64,000 bases of DNA from Aquabacterium sp. (GCA_023266355.1 JAHFQM010000009.1:1-64000), one strand, 5' to 3'. Positions 25,160 to 35,001 are shown, counted from the stretch's first letter. Program-made: numbers and translations. The notes: generated by a model not told the origin, from the letters alone.

Positions 25160-25789
25160 TCATTTCACGCGACGCAAGGCCGGACGACCGCCACCTGACG
25201 GCGGCTCGGGCGGCGGCGTGTCTGCGTCATCGCTCGTCTGGGCCTGAGCAGGTTTGTCCACCGCCTTGACAGGCGAAGGCCGCTCCTTGGGTGCCTTCTG
25301 GGCCGGCGCCAGACGCAAACCACCGGCAACAGGCGCACCAGCACCCGCACCAGCGCCAGGCGATGGCGCCGCGTCCAACTGCACCTCGGCATCCACCAGG
25401 TGCGCATCGTCACCTGCGGGCGCCGAAGCAGGCGAATCCACGCCCTGACCACCCAATGGCGTGGGCACGGGGAAAGCCATGCCTTGCCCGTTCTCACGCG
25501 CATAGATGGCAATCACGTGGTCCACGGGCACGGAAATGTCGCGTGCCACGCCACCGAAGCGCGCCTTGAACTCGACGAACTCATTGCCCAACTGCAGCTG
25601 GCTCGTGGCCTCGAAACTGACGTTGAGCACGATCTCGTTGTTCTTGACGTACTCCTGCGGCACCTGCACCGAGCGGTCCACGTACACAGCCAGGTACGGC
25701 GTGAAACCATTGTCCGTGCACCAGTCATGCAGGGCACGGATCAGGTACGGCCGTGTGGACGACCCCTGGGAATCTTGTTCGATGGACAT
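25160..25789 (-). CDS. sspB: ClpXP protease specificity-enhancing factor SspB
   Basis: This 209-residue adaptor delivers ssrA-tagged and other substrates to ClpXP. The N-terminal substrate-binding domain (TRPYLIRALHDWCTDNGFTPYLAVYVD, then VPQEYVKNNEIVLNVS) spans about residues 10-115. A flexible Ala/Pro-rich linker follows, then a C-terminal ClpX-binding tail (RPALRRVK). The linker is long compared with E. coli SspB (165 aa). The gene lies 32 nt downstream of sspA. Confidence 0.95.
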   Translation of the reverse strand: MSIEQDSQGSSTRPYLIRALHDWCTDNGFTPYLAVYVDRSVQVPQEYVKNNEIVLNVSFEATSQLQLGNEFVEFKARFGGVARDISVPVDHVIAIYARENGQGMAFPVPTPLGGQGVDSPASAPAGDDAHLVDAEVQLDAAPSPGAGAGAGAPVAGGLRLAPAQKAPKERPSPVKAVDKPAQAQTSDDADTPPPEPPSGGGRPALRRVK

Positions 25790-25821
25790 GCTCGGTCAGG
25801 CGATCAGTCAGGCGAGGAAGG

Positions 25822-26436
25822 TCACTTGCGCATCACCTTCTCGGAAGGCGTCAGTGCCTCGATGTAGGCCGGGCGCGAGAAGATGCGCTCAGCATACTTC
25901 AACAGCGGCAGCGCATTCTTCGACAGCTCGATGCCGTAATAGTCCAGGCGCCACAGCAGCGGCGCGATGGCGACGTCCAGCATGGAGAAGTCGTCGCCCA
26001 GCATGTACTTGTTCTTCAGGAAGATCGGGGCCAGCTGCGTCAGGCGATCGCGGATCTGCGAACGGGCCTTCTCCAGCTGCTTGTCGTTGGCCTTGACGCC
26101 ACCGCGTCCTTCCAGCAGGTTGACGTGGGCAAACAACTCCTTCTCGAAGTTGAGCAGGAACAGGCGCACGCGGGCGCGGGCCACCGGGTCACCGGGCATC
26201 AACTGCGGGTGCGGGAAGCGCTCGTCGATGTACTCGTTGATGATGTGCGATTCGTACAGGATGAGGTCACGCTCGACGAGGATGGGCACCTCGTTGTACG
26301 GGTTCATCAGGGCGATGTCTTCGGGTTTGGCAAAGATATCGACGTCACGGATCTCAAAATCCATGCCCTTTTCGAACAGAACGAAACGGCAACGATGCGA
26401 ATAAGGGCAGGTCGTACCGGAGTAAAGCACCATCAT
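25822..26436 (-). CDS. sspA: Stringent starvation protein A (GST-fold)
   Basis: This 204-residue protein has a thioredoxin-like N-terminal domain (MVLYSGTTCPYSHRCRFVLFEKG) and a GST C-terminal helical domain. The cis-Pro motif EVPILVERD and the acidic ESHIINEYIDERFPHP segment match SspA, an RNA-polymerase-associated stress regulator, rather than catalytic GSTs. In this order (petABC-sspA-sspB) it is conserved in many Burkholderiales. A pair of overlapping hairpins lies between it and petC. Confidence 0.93.
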   Translation of the reverse strand: MMVLYSGTTCPYSHRCRFVLFEKGMDFEIRDVDIFAKPEDIALMNPYNEVPILVERDLILYESHIINEYIDERFPHPQLMPGDPVARARVRLFLLNFEKELFAHVNLLEGRGGVKANDKQLEKARSQIRDRLTQLAPIFLKNKYMLGDDFSMLDVAIAPLLWRLDYYGIELSKNALPLLKYAERIFSRPAYIEALTPSEKVMRK

Positions 26437-26467
26437 GGCGGTGGGCTCCTAAGAAGCTGAAAAGGGA

Positions 26468-26524
26468 TGCGCTTCGCAGCACAAACAACGAAGCGCAGTG
26501 GCCGCACTCAGCATGCCACTGCGC
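26468..26524. promoter_or_regulatory. Two overlapping stem-loops between petC and sspA
   Basis: Stem A is TGCGCTTCG (26468-26476) with CGAAGCGCA (26489-26497). Stem B is GCGCAGTGGC (26493-26502) with GCCACTGCGC (26515-26524). Both are perfect, each has a 12-nt loop, and they share GCGCA, so they are mutually exclusive in one RNA. In the minus-strand transcript stem B comes first and stem A is followed by a short pyrimidine/T stretch. This may be termination or read-through control, or RNA processing, between petC and sspA. Confidence 0.5.
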
Positions 26525-26563
26525 TGTGGGGCCCTCACCGGCTGACCGGCAAGGACCTCGGGA

Positions 26564-27328
26564 TCACTTCACGTCTTTCCAGAACGCCGCATTCAGGCGC
26601 CAGGCGATGAAGGTGAAGATGGCCAGGAAGATCAGCACGCCCGCACCGATGCGGGTGCGCTGGGTTTGCATGGGCTCGCCCATCCACTGCAGATAGGCCA
26701 CCAGGTCAGCGATGTTGCTGTCGAACTCCTGCGGCGACATCTTGCCGGGGGTCAGTTGCTCGAAACCATCGAACTTGTGGATTTTCTTGGCGGGGTCGTG
26801 CGGGTCGGCCTCTTCCACGAACTTGGCAGCGCGCTGGCCTTGCAACTCCCACAGCACGTGCGGCATGCCGACGTTGGGGAAGATCAGGTTGTTCCAACCG
26901 GTCGGACGGGCCTCGTCACGGTAGAAGCTGCGCAGGTAGGTGTAGAGGTAATCGGCACCAGAGCCGCTGGCACCAGCGCGCGAGCGGGCCACCAAGGTCA
27001 GGTCAGGCGGCACAGCACCAAACCATTCCTTGGCGTCCTTGGTGTCCAGAGACACCTTCATCAGCTCGCCCACCTTGTCGGTGGGGAACAGCAGGTTGTC
27101 CTTGATCTGCTGCTCGGTCAGGCCGATGTCCTTCAGGCGGTTGAAGCGCATGAAGGCCGCTGCGTGGCAGTTCAGGCAGTAGTTGACGAAGATCTTGGCG
27201 CCGTTTTGCAGCGCGGCCAGGTCGGTGACACGTTCTTTGGGGAACTTGTCCAGCACCAGGCTTTCGTTGGCATGCACGCCCGACATCAGCGCCAGGGTGG
27301 CCAGCAAAGAGGCAAGGAGTTTTTTCAT
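26564..27328 (-). CDS. petC: Ubiquinol-cytochrome c reductase cytochrome c1
   Basis: This 254-residue subunit has a signal peptide (MKKLLASLLATLALMSGVHA), the heme c motif CLNCH at residues 51-55, the PDLTLVARSRA segment near 110, and a C-terminal membrane anchor (GAGVLIFLAIFTFIAWRL). It transfers electrons from the Rieske center to soluble cytochrome c in the bc1 complex. It is the last gene of petABC, 14 nt after petB. Confidence 0.95.
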   Translation of the reverse strand: MKKLLASLLATLALMSGVHANESLVLDKFPKERVTDLAALQNGAKIFVNYCLNCHAAAFMRFNRLKDIGLTEQQIKDNLLFPTDKVGELMKVSLDTKDAKEWFGAVPPDLTLVARSRAGASGSGADYLYTYLRSFYRDEARPTGWNNLIFPNVGMPHVLWELQGQRAAKFVEEADPHDPAKKIHKFDGFEQLTPGKMSPQEFDSNIADLVAYLQWMGEPMQTQRTRIGAGVLIFLAIFTFIAWRLNAAFWKDVK

Positions 27329-27342
27329 CTTTGTTTCCTGCT

Positions 27343-28746
27343 TCAGTGGGGCTTGAACGTCACGCGATCGGGCACTTGCTTGAAGGTACCGATCTGGCTC
27401 CAGAAAGGCATCAACACGAAGAAGCCGAAGTACAGCAGCGTGCCCACTTGCGACACCACGTTGCCAATTTCCGAGGGGGGTTGCACGCCCAGGTAGCCCA
27501 GGATGCAGAAGTTCACCACGAACACGGCATAGACAATTTTGTGCCAGCCCGGACGGTAGCGGATGGACTTGACCGGGCTCTTGTCGAACCAGGGCAGGCC
27601 GGCCAGGATCACCACAGCGCCACCCATCACGGCCACGCCCCAGAACTTGGCTTCGAAGGTCTTGAGCAGACCGATCACCACGGCAGCGATCACCAGGCCT
27701 GCGACCTTGGTTTTGCCATCGCCCTTGCCCTTGACCAGGTTCAGCACCGCGCCCAGGCCGATGATGATGGCCAGCACGTTGACCATGTCGTCGGTGGTCG
27801 CACGCAGCATCGAATAGAACGGCGTGAAGTACCAGACCGGAGCGATGTGCGGAGGCGTCTTGAACGGGTCGGCCGGGATGAAGTTGTTGTACTCCAGGAA
27901 GTAGCCGCCAAATTCAGGCATGAAGAAGATCACGGCCGTGAAGATGAACAGGAAACCACCCACGCCCAGCAAGTCGTGCACCGAGTAGTAGGGGTGGAAG
28001 GGCACGCCGTCCAGCGGATGACCATTGGCATCCTTGGGGCCTTGCTTGATTTCCACGCCGTCGGGGTTGTTCGAGCCCACTTCGTGCAGCGCAATGATGT
28101 GTGCCACCACCAGGCCCAGCAGGACCAGGGGCACGGCGATCACGTGCAGCGAGAAGAAGCGGTTCAGCGTGGCATCGCCCACGACGTAGTCGCCGCGGAT
28201 CAGGATGGCCAGATCCGGACCGACGAAGGGCACGGCAGCGAACAAGTTGATGATCACCTGGGCGCCCCAGAAGGACATCTGGCCCCAAGGCAGCAGGTAG
28301 CCCATGAAGGCTTCGGCCATCAGGCACAGGAAGATCAGGCAACCGAAGATCCAGACCAGCTCACGCGGGGTGCGGTAAGAGCCGTAGATCAGGCCGCGGT
28401 ACATGTGCAGGTACACGACCACGAAGAAAGCCGAAGCCCCCGTGGAGTGCATGTAGCGGATCAGCCAGCCCCAGGGCACATCGCGCATGATGTACTCGAC
28501 CGAGGCGAACGCCAGGGCGGCGTCCGGCTTGTAGTTCATGACCAGGAAGATGCCGGTCACGATCTGGATCACCAGCACCAGCAGGGCCAGGGAGCCGAAG
28601 AAATACCAGAAGTTGAAGTTCTTCGGTGCGTAGTACTCCGACAGGTGCTCTTTGTAGAGCTTGGACGCCGGGAATCGGTTGTCCACCCAGTTCAGGAGCT
28701 TTTCGCCAGCGCTGGCGCCGGCAGGAGCTTGTTTCATTTCAGCCAT
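27343..28746 (-). CDS. petB: Ubiquinol-cytochrome c reductase cytochrome b
   Basis: This 467-residue polytopic protein carries the two b hemes and the quinone sites. It shows the typical N-terminal NFWYFFGSLALLVLVIQIVTGIFL, the heme-ligand region (MHSTGASAFFVVVYLHMYRG), the second His pair (FFSLHVIAVPLVLLGLVVAHIIALH), and the Qo-site motif PEFGGYF, the betaproteobacterial counterpart region of PEWY. The C-terminal extension beyond helix H is usual for proteobacteria. It is encoded 14 nt downstream of petA. Confidence 0.96.
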   Translation of the reverse strand: MAEMKQAPAGASAGEKLLNWVDNRFPASKLYKEHLSEYYAPKNFNFWYFFGSLALLVLVIQIVTGIFLVMNYKPDAALAFASVEYIMRDVPWGWLIRYMHSTGASAFFVVVYLHMYRGLIYGSYRTPRELVWIFGCLIFLCLMAEAFMGYLLPWGQMSFWGAQVIINLFAAVPFVGPDLAILIRGDYVVGDATLNRFFSLHVIAVPLVLLGLVVAHIIALHEVGSNNPDGVEIKQGPKDANGHPLDGVPFHPYYSVHDLLGVGGFLFIFTAVIFFMPEFGGYFLEYNNFIPADPFKTPPHIAPVWYFTPFYSMLRATTDDMVNVLAIIIGLGAVLNLVKGKGDGKTKVAGLVIAAVVIGLLKTFEAKFWGVAVMGGAVVILAGLPWFDKSPVKSIRYRPGWHKIVYAVFVVNFCILGYLGVQPPSEIGNVVSQVGTLLYFGFFVLMPFWSQIGTFKQVPDRVTFKPH

Positions 28747-28760
28747 CGTGACTTCTCCGG

Positions 28761-29360
28761 TCAGGCCTTCTTGTCTTCACCGATCAGGAGCTTGGTCTCT
28801 GACAGGTACATGTGGGGCGGCACTTCCAGGTTGTCCGGGGCCGGCTTGTTCTTGAAGACGCGGCCTGCCAGGTCGAAGGTCGAACCGTGGCAAGGGCACA
28901 GGAAACCGCCCGGCCAATCGTCCGGCAGGGAAGGCTGGGCACCAGCCTGGAACTTCGATGAGGGGGAGCAACCGAGGTGGGTGCAGATGCCCACGGCGAT
29001 CATGACGTCCGGCTTGATCGAGCGGTGCTCGTTGCGAGCGTACTCGGGGGTCAACTCGGCGGGCTTGCGCTCGGACTTGGGATCGGCCAGCTGGCCGTCG
29101 ATCTTGCTCAGGCCGGAGACTTGCTCGGGCGTGCGCTTGATGATCCAGACGGGCTTGCCGCGCCATTCGACGGTCATCATCTCGCCCGGCTTCAGGGCGC
29201 TGATGTCGGCCTCGACGGCGGCGCCAGCAGCGCGGGCACGTTCGGAAGGCTGGAAGGTCGAAACGAAGGGGATGGCGGTGGCCACGCCGCCTGCACCGCC
29301 GACGGCGCAGGCCATGGTCACCCAGGTCCGACGGCTTTGATCCACTGGCTGATTGCTCAT
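28761..29360 (-). CDS. petA: Ubiquinol-cytochrome c reductase Rieske iron-sulfur subunit
   Basis: This 199-residue subunit starts at ATG 29360 with GAGGA upstream. Its N-terminus has a twin-arginine signal anchor (QSRRTWVTMACAVGG), so it is exported by Tat; tatABC lies 5 kb away. The 2Fe-2S ligands are CTHLGC and CPCHGS in the C-terminal half. It is the first gene of petABC. The 273 bp upstream separates it from the divergent mscL and must hold both promoters. Confidence 0.96.
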   Translation of the reverse strand: MSNQPVDQSRRTWVTMACAVGGAGGVATAIPFVSTFQPSERARAAGAAVEADISALKPGEMMTVEWRGKPVWIIKRTPEQVSGLSKIDGQLADPKSERKPAELTPEYARNEHRSIKPDVMIAVGICTHLGCSPSSKFQAGAQPSLPDDWPGGFLCPCHGSTFDLAGRVFKNKPAPDNLEVPPHMYLSETKLLIGEDKKA

Positions 29361-29633
29361 GGGTATCCTCGAGGACTGGTGATTCGATGACATTGAATGG
29401 GGGTCAACTCGACATTGTAAGGGACACAACCCCCCACTTTGTCGCCCGACGCCACCTTGTGCCAGAAGGCAGTCCGCGCCCGTGGTGCGACATTTCCACC
29501 ACACTGGGGCCAGTTTGACCCAGCCCATGGCTCAGGACTTGCTGGGCGTGTGTCCCAAGTCGTTCTACATTGAGCGTGATTTTTCACGCACCAAGCCGCC
29601 AGATTTTCGCGGCACACCGAACAGGAGCAAGCA

Positions 29634-30053
29634 ATGGGTTTTTTCAGTGAGTTCAAGGAATTTGCCGTCAAGGGCAATGTGGTGGACTTGGCGGTCGGTG
29701 TGATCATCGGTGGCGCTTTCGGCAAGATCGTCGATTCCGTGGTCAACGACTTGATCATGCCGTTGGTCGGCAAGGTGGTTGGCGGGCTGGATTTCAGCAA
29801 CTACTACGTGGCCCTGGCTGGCCAGGCCGCCGGACTGACGCTGGCCGATGCGAAAAAGCAGGGCGCCGTGTTCGCCTACGGCAGCTTCATCACCGTGGCG
29901 TTGAACTTCGCCATCCTGGCGTTCATCATTTTCCTGATGATCAAGCAGATCAACCGCCTCAAGCGCGAAGAGCCGGCCGCGCCCGCCGCACCGGCCGTCA
30001 CGCCGGAAGACATCGTGTTGCTTCGTGAGATTCGTGACAGTTTGAAAAAATGA
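29634..30053 (+). CDS. mscL: Large-conductance mechanosensitive channel MscL
   Basis: This 139-residue protein has the classic N-terminus [30 protein letters not shown] with the pore-forming first helix. The second membrane helix ([23 protein letters not shown]) and a C-terminal cytoplasmic helix ([16 protein letters not shown]) follow. It opens under hypo-osmotic stress to release solutes. It is a single gene, divergent from petABC. Confidence 0.97.
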   Translation: MGFFSEFKEFAVKGNVVDLAVGVIIGGAFGKIVDSVVNDLIMPLVGKVVGGLDFSNYYVALAGQAAGLTLADAKKQGAVFAYGSFITVALNFAILAFIIFLMIKQINRLKREEPAAPAAPAVTPEDIVLLREIRDSLKK

Positions 30054-30148
30054 CGCAAGACGGCCGAGGTCCGTCCGATAACCATCGATGAAAGGCAATC
30101 CCTTGTGGACGGCCTCCCCTCCCCGATGCACCTGACTGGACCGGCGCC

Positions 30149-32686
30149 GTGAACGACCCCCGACTCGACCCTGTTTTGCATGCAGCCGCCAGCCGCATCC
30201 AGGCGGCGGTGTCGGCGTCCGTCGAGAAAGCGCTCGTGCAGCTGGGGCCCCTGGCCCTGGCCGCCACGAGCAACCAGGCCCGCCAGCAGCTGATGACCTG
30301 CGAGCGTGAGCTGAAGCTGAAGTCAGGCCGCATCCTGCAAGCCTTCCAGCGCGAGCTGCAGGCGCAGATCGACAAGCACCAAAGCCCCGATGCCACCAGC
30401 GCCCCGGCACCCAAGGGCGAGCTGGACTGGGACGCCCTGTCCCTGGTGGACAACCAGGAAGTCGAGCGCGGCGTGTGGGCCGACCGCCTGGCGCAGACCC
30501 TCACGCAGGATTGCGAAGAGCACCTGAAGTCGCTGTTCGCGCACATCGCCACCCTCCTCAAGGACACAAGCGCCGACAGCAACCCGCTGCGCCCCCAGGC
30601 GGTGGCGAAGGCCCTGCTGGAAGCCCTGGCCAGCGCGGAGTGCGACGAAGACACCTGCCTCACCCTGGCCGGACAGATGGGCCGCGTGCTGGGCCCAGAG
30701 CTCAACATGACCTACGGCCTGATCGTCCAGGACATGCGCCAGCGCGGCATCCAGGCCCAGGGCATGTCGGTGAACCGCAGCCGCGGCACCTCCAGCGGAC
30801 ACGGCGCCTTCAGCCCCTCGGCGGCAGGTGGGCTGCACTCTGATTTCGGGCCACTGGGCAGCAAGCCGGGCGCATTCGCGGCCACCCTGCCCGGCGCCAT
30901 GGGCATGCCCAGCGGCATGGGCGCCCCTCGCAGCAGCGGTTTTGGCCAGGCCGAAGCGCAAGCCCACCAACGTGCGGCCCAGGCCCTCAGCCACATGTTC
31001 GGCATGCACCTGCCCACCTCGCCCATGGGCATGGAGGGCAGCTTCCTGAGCAGCCAGGCCGACGGCCTCGGTCACGGACCGACCGCACAGGCCGCCCGCG
31101 CAGATTTCCAGCATTTGCTGCGCCGCATTGCCGTGCAGTCCGCCTCGGCCTCATGGTTCGGGGATGTCGCCGGCGGGGCCGCGCCTCACGTGGGTGAAGG
31201 TGGCGTGGCTGAGGGCATGGCCACATCGGCAGGCTTTGCAGGCCCCTTGATGGCCCCCAACCTGATCCGGGCACACCGCGAAGAGCTCGTCAAGGCCACC
31301 GGTGGTGCGGCGCTTGACCAGATGGTCATCGACATCGTGGCCGCGCTGTTCGACCAGGTGCTGTCCGACCCGAAGGTGGCGCCGCAGATGGCCCGCCAAA
31401 TCGCCCGCCTGCAGATGCCGGTGCTGCGTGTCGCGCTCGGCGACATGAGCTTCTTCAACACGCGCAAGCACCCGGTGCGGCGCTTCGTGAACCGCGTGGC
31501 GACGCTGTCGGCGTCCTTCGACGATTACGAGCAAGGCCCTGGCCTGGCTTGCCTGGAGCGTGTCACAGCGCTGGTCAACGCCATCGTCGATGGTGACTTC
31601 GACAACATGTCGGTGTACGAGTCCAAGCTCGGTGAGCTGGAGTCCTTCATCGACACGGAAAGCACGCGCGATGCGGCAGAGCACGCGGCCGTCGCCGCCC
31701 TGCTGAGCGGCAAAGAGGCCGATCTGCGGGTGCAACAGCGCTACATGCAGATCCTGCAGCGCGAGCTGGCCGACATCGAACTGCCGGCCTTCGTGCGGGA
31801 CTTCATCACCCAGATCTGGAGCCAGGTCCAGGTGATGGCCTCGGCGCGCGATGGCGCGGCCTCACCGTTTTCTCAGCGCATGAAAAAAGCCGGGCACGAG
31901 CTGGCGCTGAGCGTGCAGCCCAAGGGGCATCCGCAGCTGCGCAAGGCCTTCCTGCTGACGCTGCCGCAGTTGATGCGCGACATCAACGAGGGGCTGGGGC
32001 TGATCCAGTGGCCCGAAGAAGCCAAGCAGGCCTTCTTCGCCCAACTGCTGCCCGCCCACGCCGAGTGCCTGAAAACCGCACCGCACCACGACCTGACGCA
32101 GCGCATGCTGGAGCAGCGCCTCCACAAGGTCGAGCAAATCGCCATCCCGAGCCGCGAAGAAGCGGCCAACGACCCGCTGCCCGCGCCGCTGGCCGACCTC
32201 TCGGCCGTGCCCACGCTGACGGTGGTGGCCGCGCTCAGCCGCGAGGAAGTCCAGCAGGCAGGCTTCGTGCCCGAGGCCGTGGTGGCGCAGGAAGCCAAGC
32301 TCGACATCGACCTGGCGCTGCCCGGCGACCCCGACCCCTCGCTGAGCGAAATCGACATCAACCTGGACGCCCCGCCGCCGCCGGCCGCTGGCGCCCAGCT
32401 TGTGCACCACATCCAGAAGGGCACGGCCTACCAGATGCACATGCAGGGGCAATGGAAGAAAGTGCGCCTGACCTGGATCAGCGAAGGCCGCAACTTCTTC
32501 ATCTTCACGCACGGCCACACGCACAAGCAGACCATCTCGCTGACGGCCCGCACGCTGGCCAAGATGTGCGAAGGCAACCGCTTCAAGGCCTTCGAGCAGT
32601 CCGAGCTGATCGAGCGCGCCACGGTGCGCGCCCGCCGTCAGCTGGCCGCCCTCAGCGCCGACGCGCGCACACGCACGGCCGCCTGA
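30149..32686 (+). CDS. DUF1631 family protein
   Basis: This 845-residue cytoplasmic protein starts at GTG 30149. It matches my recollection of DUF1631, a large betaproteobacterial/gammaproteobacterial family without known function. It has a helical N-terminal region, then a Gly/Met/Ser-rich spacer (about 210-320), a conserved helical core (DQMVIDIVAALFDQVLSDPKVAPQMARQI; FFNTRKHPVRRFVNRVA), and a C-terminal small beta domain (GTAYQMHMQGQWKKVRLTWISEGRNFFIFTHG) that resembles a PilZ-like or adaptor barrel. There is no signal peptide or membrane segment. A cyclic-di-GMP link is speculation. Confidence 0.8.
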   Translation: MNDPRLDPVLHAAASRIQAAVSASVEKALVQLGPLALAATSNQARQQLMTCERELKLKSGRILQAFQRELQAQIDKHQSPDATSAPAPKGELDWDALSLVDNQEVERGVWADRLAQTLTQDCEEHLKSLFAHIATLLKDTSADSNPLRPQAVAKALLEALASAECDEDTCLTLAGQMGRVLGPELNMTYGLIVQDMRQRGIQAQGMSVNRSRGTSSGHGAFSPSAAGGLHSDFGPLGSKPGAFAATLPGAMGMPSGMGAPRSSGFGQAEAQAHQRAAQALSHMFGMHLPTSPMGMEGSFLSSQADGLGHGPTAQAARADFQHLLRRIAVQSASASWFGDVAGGAAPHVGEGGVAEGMATSAGFAGPLMAPNLIRAHREELVKATGGAALDQMVIDIVAALFDQVLSDPKVAPQMARQIARLQMPVLRVALGDMSFFNTRKHPVRRFVNRVATLSASFDDYEQGPGLACLERVTALVNAIVDGDFDNMSVYESKLGELESFIDTESTRDAAEHAAVAALLSGKEADLRVQQRYMQILQRELADIELPAFVRDFITQIWSQVQVMASARDGAASPFSQRMKKAGHELALSVQPKGHPQLRKAFLLTLPQLMRDINEGLGLIQWPEEAKQAFFAQLLPAHAECLKTAPHHDLTQRMLEQRLHKVEQIAIPSREEAANDPLPAPLADLSAVPTLTVVAALSREEVQQAGFVPEAVVAQEAKLDIDLALPGDPDPSLSEIDINLDAPPPPAAGAQLVHHIQKGTAYQMHMQGQWKKVRLTWISEGRNFFIFTHGHTHKQTISLTARTLAKMCEGNRFKAFEQSELIERATVRARRQLAALSADARTRTAA

Positions 32687-32739
32687 ACCTCGGCCAGGAA
32701 ACTCGGCCAGGAACTTCGGCCAAGAAGTGGGCCGGACAC

Positions 32740-33819
32740 TCAGACGCGCACGCCGCGCCCCGACAGCAGCAGACGCGCCATCTCGACCGCCTGGCCGAAG
32801 CTGGACGCATCGGCGCGGCCTGTGCCTGCCAGATCGAAGGCCGTGCCATGGTCAGGGCTGGTGCGCACGAAGGGCAGCCCCAGTGTCACATTCACGCCCT
32901 GGTCCAGGCCCATGTACTTCACAGGGATCAGCCCCTGGTCGTGGTACATCGCGATCACCACATCGAACTCGCCGATGTGCTCGGGGGGTGCGTGGCGAGC
33001 GCGCATGAAGACGGTGTCTGGCGCCCAGGGGCCCGAGGCGTCGATGCCTTCGGCGCGTGCCGCCTCGATGGCCGGGCCGATGATGCGCAGCTCCTCGTCA
33101 CCGAACAAGCCGCTCTCGCCTGCGTGCGGGTTCAAGCCCGCCACGCCAATGCGCGCCCGCGGCTGCCCCCAGAGCTGGGCGCTGCGGTGAGTGATGCGCA
33201 GGGTTTCCAGCACGGCGTCGAAAGTGACCTGCTCGATGGCCTGGCGCAACGACACGTGGATGGTCACCAGCACCGTCTTGAGCTGCGGATTGGCCAGCAT
33301 CATGCGCACCGGCGCGATGGGCTGCCCCGGCGGCGTGCCCTCGGCCTGCAACAGCTCGGTGTGGCCGGGGTAAGGCTCGCCCGCCAGGGCCAAGGCCTCC
33401 TTGTGCAGCGGCGCCGTGACGATGCCCGCGGCCTCACCTGACTGAGCCAAGCGGACCGCGGCACGGATGCACGCCGCTGCGGCCACGCCGGCGCGGCGGT
33501 CCACCCGCCCCCAGGGGGCCTCGATCAGATCGACTGGCAGCCCAGGCGGCGCCCACACGCCCATCTGACCTGGCAGAAGCCCACCGCCATCGGCCCATGC
33601 GGCCAGACGCACCACGGCGGGGCGATGCGCAGCAGACAAGCACGCCACCGCGCGCTGCATGACCTGTGGGCAACCCACCACGGTGGCGGCATGGGCGCCC
33701 TGCCCCCACCAACGCGCGATGATTTCCGGGCCGACACCGCAGGCATCGCCCATGGTCAACGCCAGGCGAGGCGCCCCGGTCACAGGGGTTTCGGCAGCAT
33801 CCACAAGGTGGTCGGACAT
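32740..33819 (-). CDS. pdxA: 4-hydroxythreonine-4-phosphate dehydrogenase PdxA
   Basis: This 359-residue enzyme catalyses an oxidative step of pyridoxal 5'-phosphate synthesis. Conserved features are [15 protein letters not shown] at the N-terminus, [12 protein letters not shown] near 165, PGHTELLQ with metal-ligand His, and the C-terminal [41 protein letters not shown] (metal-binding His and Asp). ATG 33819 is chosen; the upstream ORF extension to 34278 runs antisense to hisI. The product is slightly longer than E. coli PdxA (329 aa). Confidence 0.95.
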   Translation of the reverse strand: MSDHLVDAAETPVTGAPRLALTMGDACGVGPEIIARWWGQGAHAATVVGCPQVMQRAVACLSAAHRPAVVRLAAWADGGGLLPGQMGVWAPPGLPVDLIEAPWGRVDRRAGVAAAACIRAAVRLAQSGEAAGIVTAPLHKEALALAGEPYPGHTELLQAEGTPPGQPIAPVRMMLANPQLKTVLVTIHVSLRQAIEQVTFDAVLETLRITHRSAQLWGQPRARIGVAGLNPHAGESGLFGDEELRIIGPAIEAARAEGIDASGPWAPDTVFMRARHAPPEHIGEFDVVIAMYHDQGLIPVKYMGLDQGVNVTLGLPFVRTSPDHGTAFDLAGTGRADASSFGQAVEMARLLLSGRGVRV

Positions 33820-33939
33820 GGGCAAGCGCAAGGTGCAGAGGTCAATCCAGCAGACGATTCTCCCCCCAATTGGCCGCACCCCACCCGCCGAGGGGTCTGG
33901 CGCACACGGTCCTGGCGCACCGATTGCTACACTGTCGCC

Positions 33940-34329
33940 ATGACTTGGTTGGACGACGTGAAATGGGACGAACGCGGGCTGGTGCCTGCCATCGCCCAGG
34001 AAGAAAGCACCGGTGACGTGCTGATGGTGGCCTGGATGAACCGGGAGGCCCTGGCGCGCACGGCCGAAACCGGCGAGGCCGTGTATTTCAGCCGCTCGCG
34101 ACACAAGCTGTGGCACAAGGGCGAAGAGTCCGGCCACATCCAGAAGGTGCACGCCATCCGCCTGGACTGCGACGCCGACGTCATCCTGCTGCGCGTGACG
34201 CAAACCGGCCACGAACCCGGCATCGCCTGCCACACAGGCCGACACAGTTGCTTCTTCCAGAAGTACGACAATGGGCAATGGGTGACGGTGGACGCCGTCA
34301 TCAAGGACCCGACACAGATCTATTCATGA
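33940..34329 (+). CDS. hisI: Phosphoribosyl-AMP cyclohydrolase HisI
   Basis: This 129-residue enzyme of histidine biosynthesis hydrolyses phosphoribosyl-AMP. Motifs are VLMVAWMN, the [16 protein letters not shown] zinc-site region, and [11 protein letters not shown], with cysteines in [13 protein letters not shown]. It is a monofunctional HisI. Its stop overlaps the hisE start (ATGA). Confidence 0.96.
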   Translation: MTWLDDVKWDERGLVPAIAQEESTGDVLMVAWMNREALARTAETGEAVYFSRSRHKLWHKGEESGHIQKVHAIRLDCDADVILLRVTQTGHEPGIACHTGRHSCFFQKYDNGQWVTVDAVIKDPTQIYS

Positions 34330-34715
34330 CCCGCGACGCATCCACACACGACGTGCTGGCCCGAGTGGCCGAGGTGATCGAGTCGCGCAAAGGCGGCGAC
34401 CCAGCCACCAGCTACGTGGCACGCCTGTTCCACAAAGGCACCGACACCATCCTGAAGAAGGTGGGCGAGGAAGCCGTGGAAGCCGTCATGGCCGGCAAGG
34501 ACCTGGCCGCCCAGGCCTCGGCCGAGCACCGCAAAGCGGCGGTGGGCGAGTTTGCCGACCTGTGGTTCCACAGCATGGTGGCGCTGTCGCACCTGGGTCT
34601 CAGCCCTGCCGATGTGGTCAATGAGCTGGCCCGACGCGAAGGTCTGTCGGGTCTGGAAGAATTCGCCTCGCGCACCGCCGCTGCCAGCGGGTCGGGTGCC
34701 CAAGGCAAACCGTGA
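34326..34715 (+). CDS. hisE: Phosphoribosyl-ATP pyrophosphatase HisE
   Basis: This 129-residue protein is a MazG-like all-alpha pyrophosphatase. Motifs are [28 protein letters not shown] and the metal-site [17 protein letters not shown]. The C-terminal tail ([16 protein letters not shown]) is longer than usual. A 14-bp tandem duplication (34705-34718 and 34719-34732) includes the stop codon. It is followed by tatA, the common Burkholderiales order. Confidence 0.96.
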   Translation: MTRDASTHDVLARVAEVIESRKGGDPATSYVARLFHKGTDTILKKVGEEAVEAVMAGKDLAAQASAEHRKAAVGEFADLWFHSMVALSHLGLSPADVVNELARREGLSGLEEFASRTAAASGSGAQGKP

Positions 34716-34761
34716 TTTGCAAACCGTGATTTTGGGCCTGTGAGCCCGCCTGGAGAGAAAA

Positions 34762-35001
34762 ATGGGATCGTTCAGCATTTGGCACTGGTTGATCGTGCTG
34801 GTCATCGTGGTGATGGTCTTTGGCACCAAGAAGCTCAAGAACGTCGGCAGCGACCTGGGGTCGGCCGTCAAGGGCTTCAAGGACGGCATGAAAGAAGGCG
34901 GCACAACCGCCGACGCATCGCCGGCGCCGCAACAGGTGGTCAATGAAGCCGCCCGCCGTGACGCCAACACCGTGGACGTTGACAGCAAGACCAAGTCCTG
35001 A
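34762..35001 (+). CDS. tatA: Sec-independent protein translocase TatA
   Basis: This 79-residue protein has an N-terminal membrane helix ([18 protein letters not shown]), the FGTKKL hinge, and an amphipathic helix ([15 protein letters not shown]). TatA oligomers form the transport path for folded proteins. GGAGAG precedes the start by 6 nt. First gene of tatABC. Confidence 0.96.
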   Translation: MGSFSIWHWLIVLVIVVMVFGTKKLKNVGSDLGSAVKGFKDGMKEGGTTADASPAPQQVVNEAARRDANTVDVDSKTKS

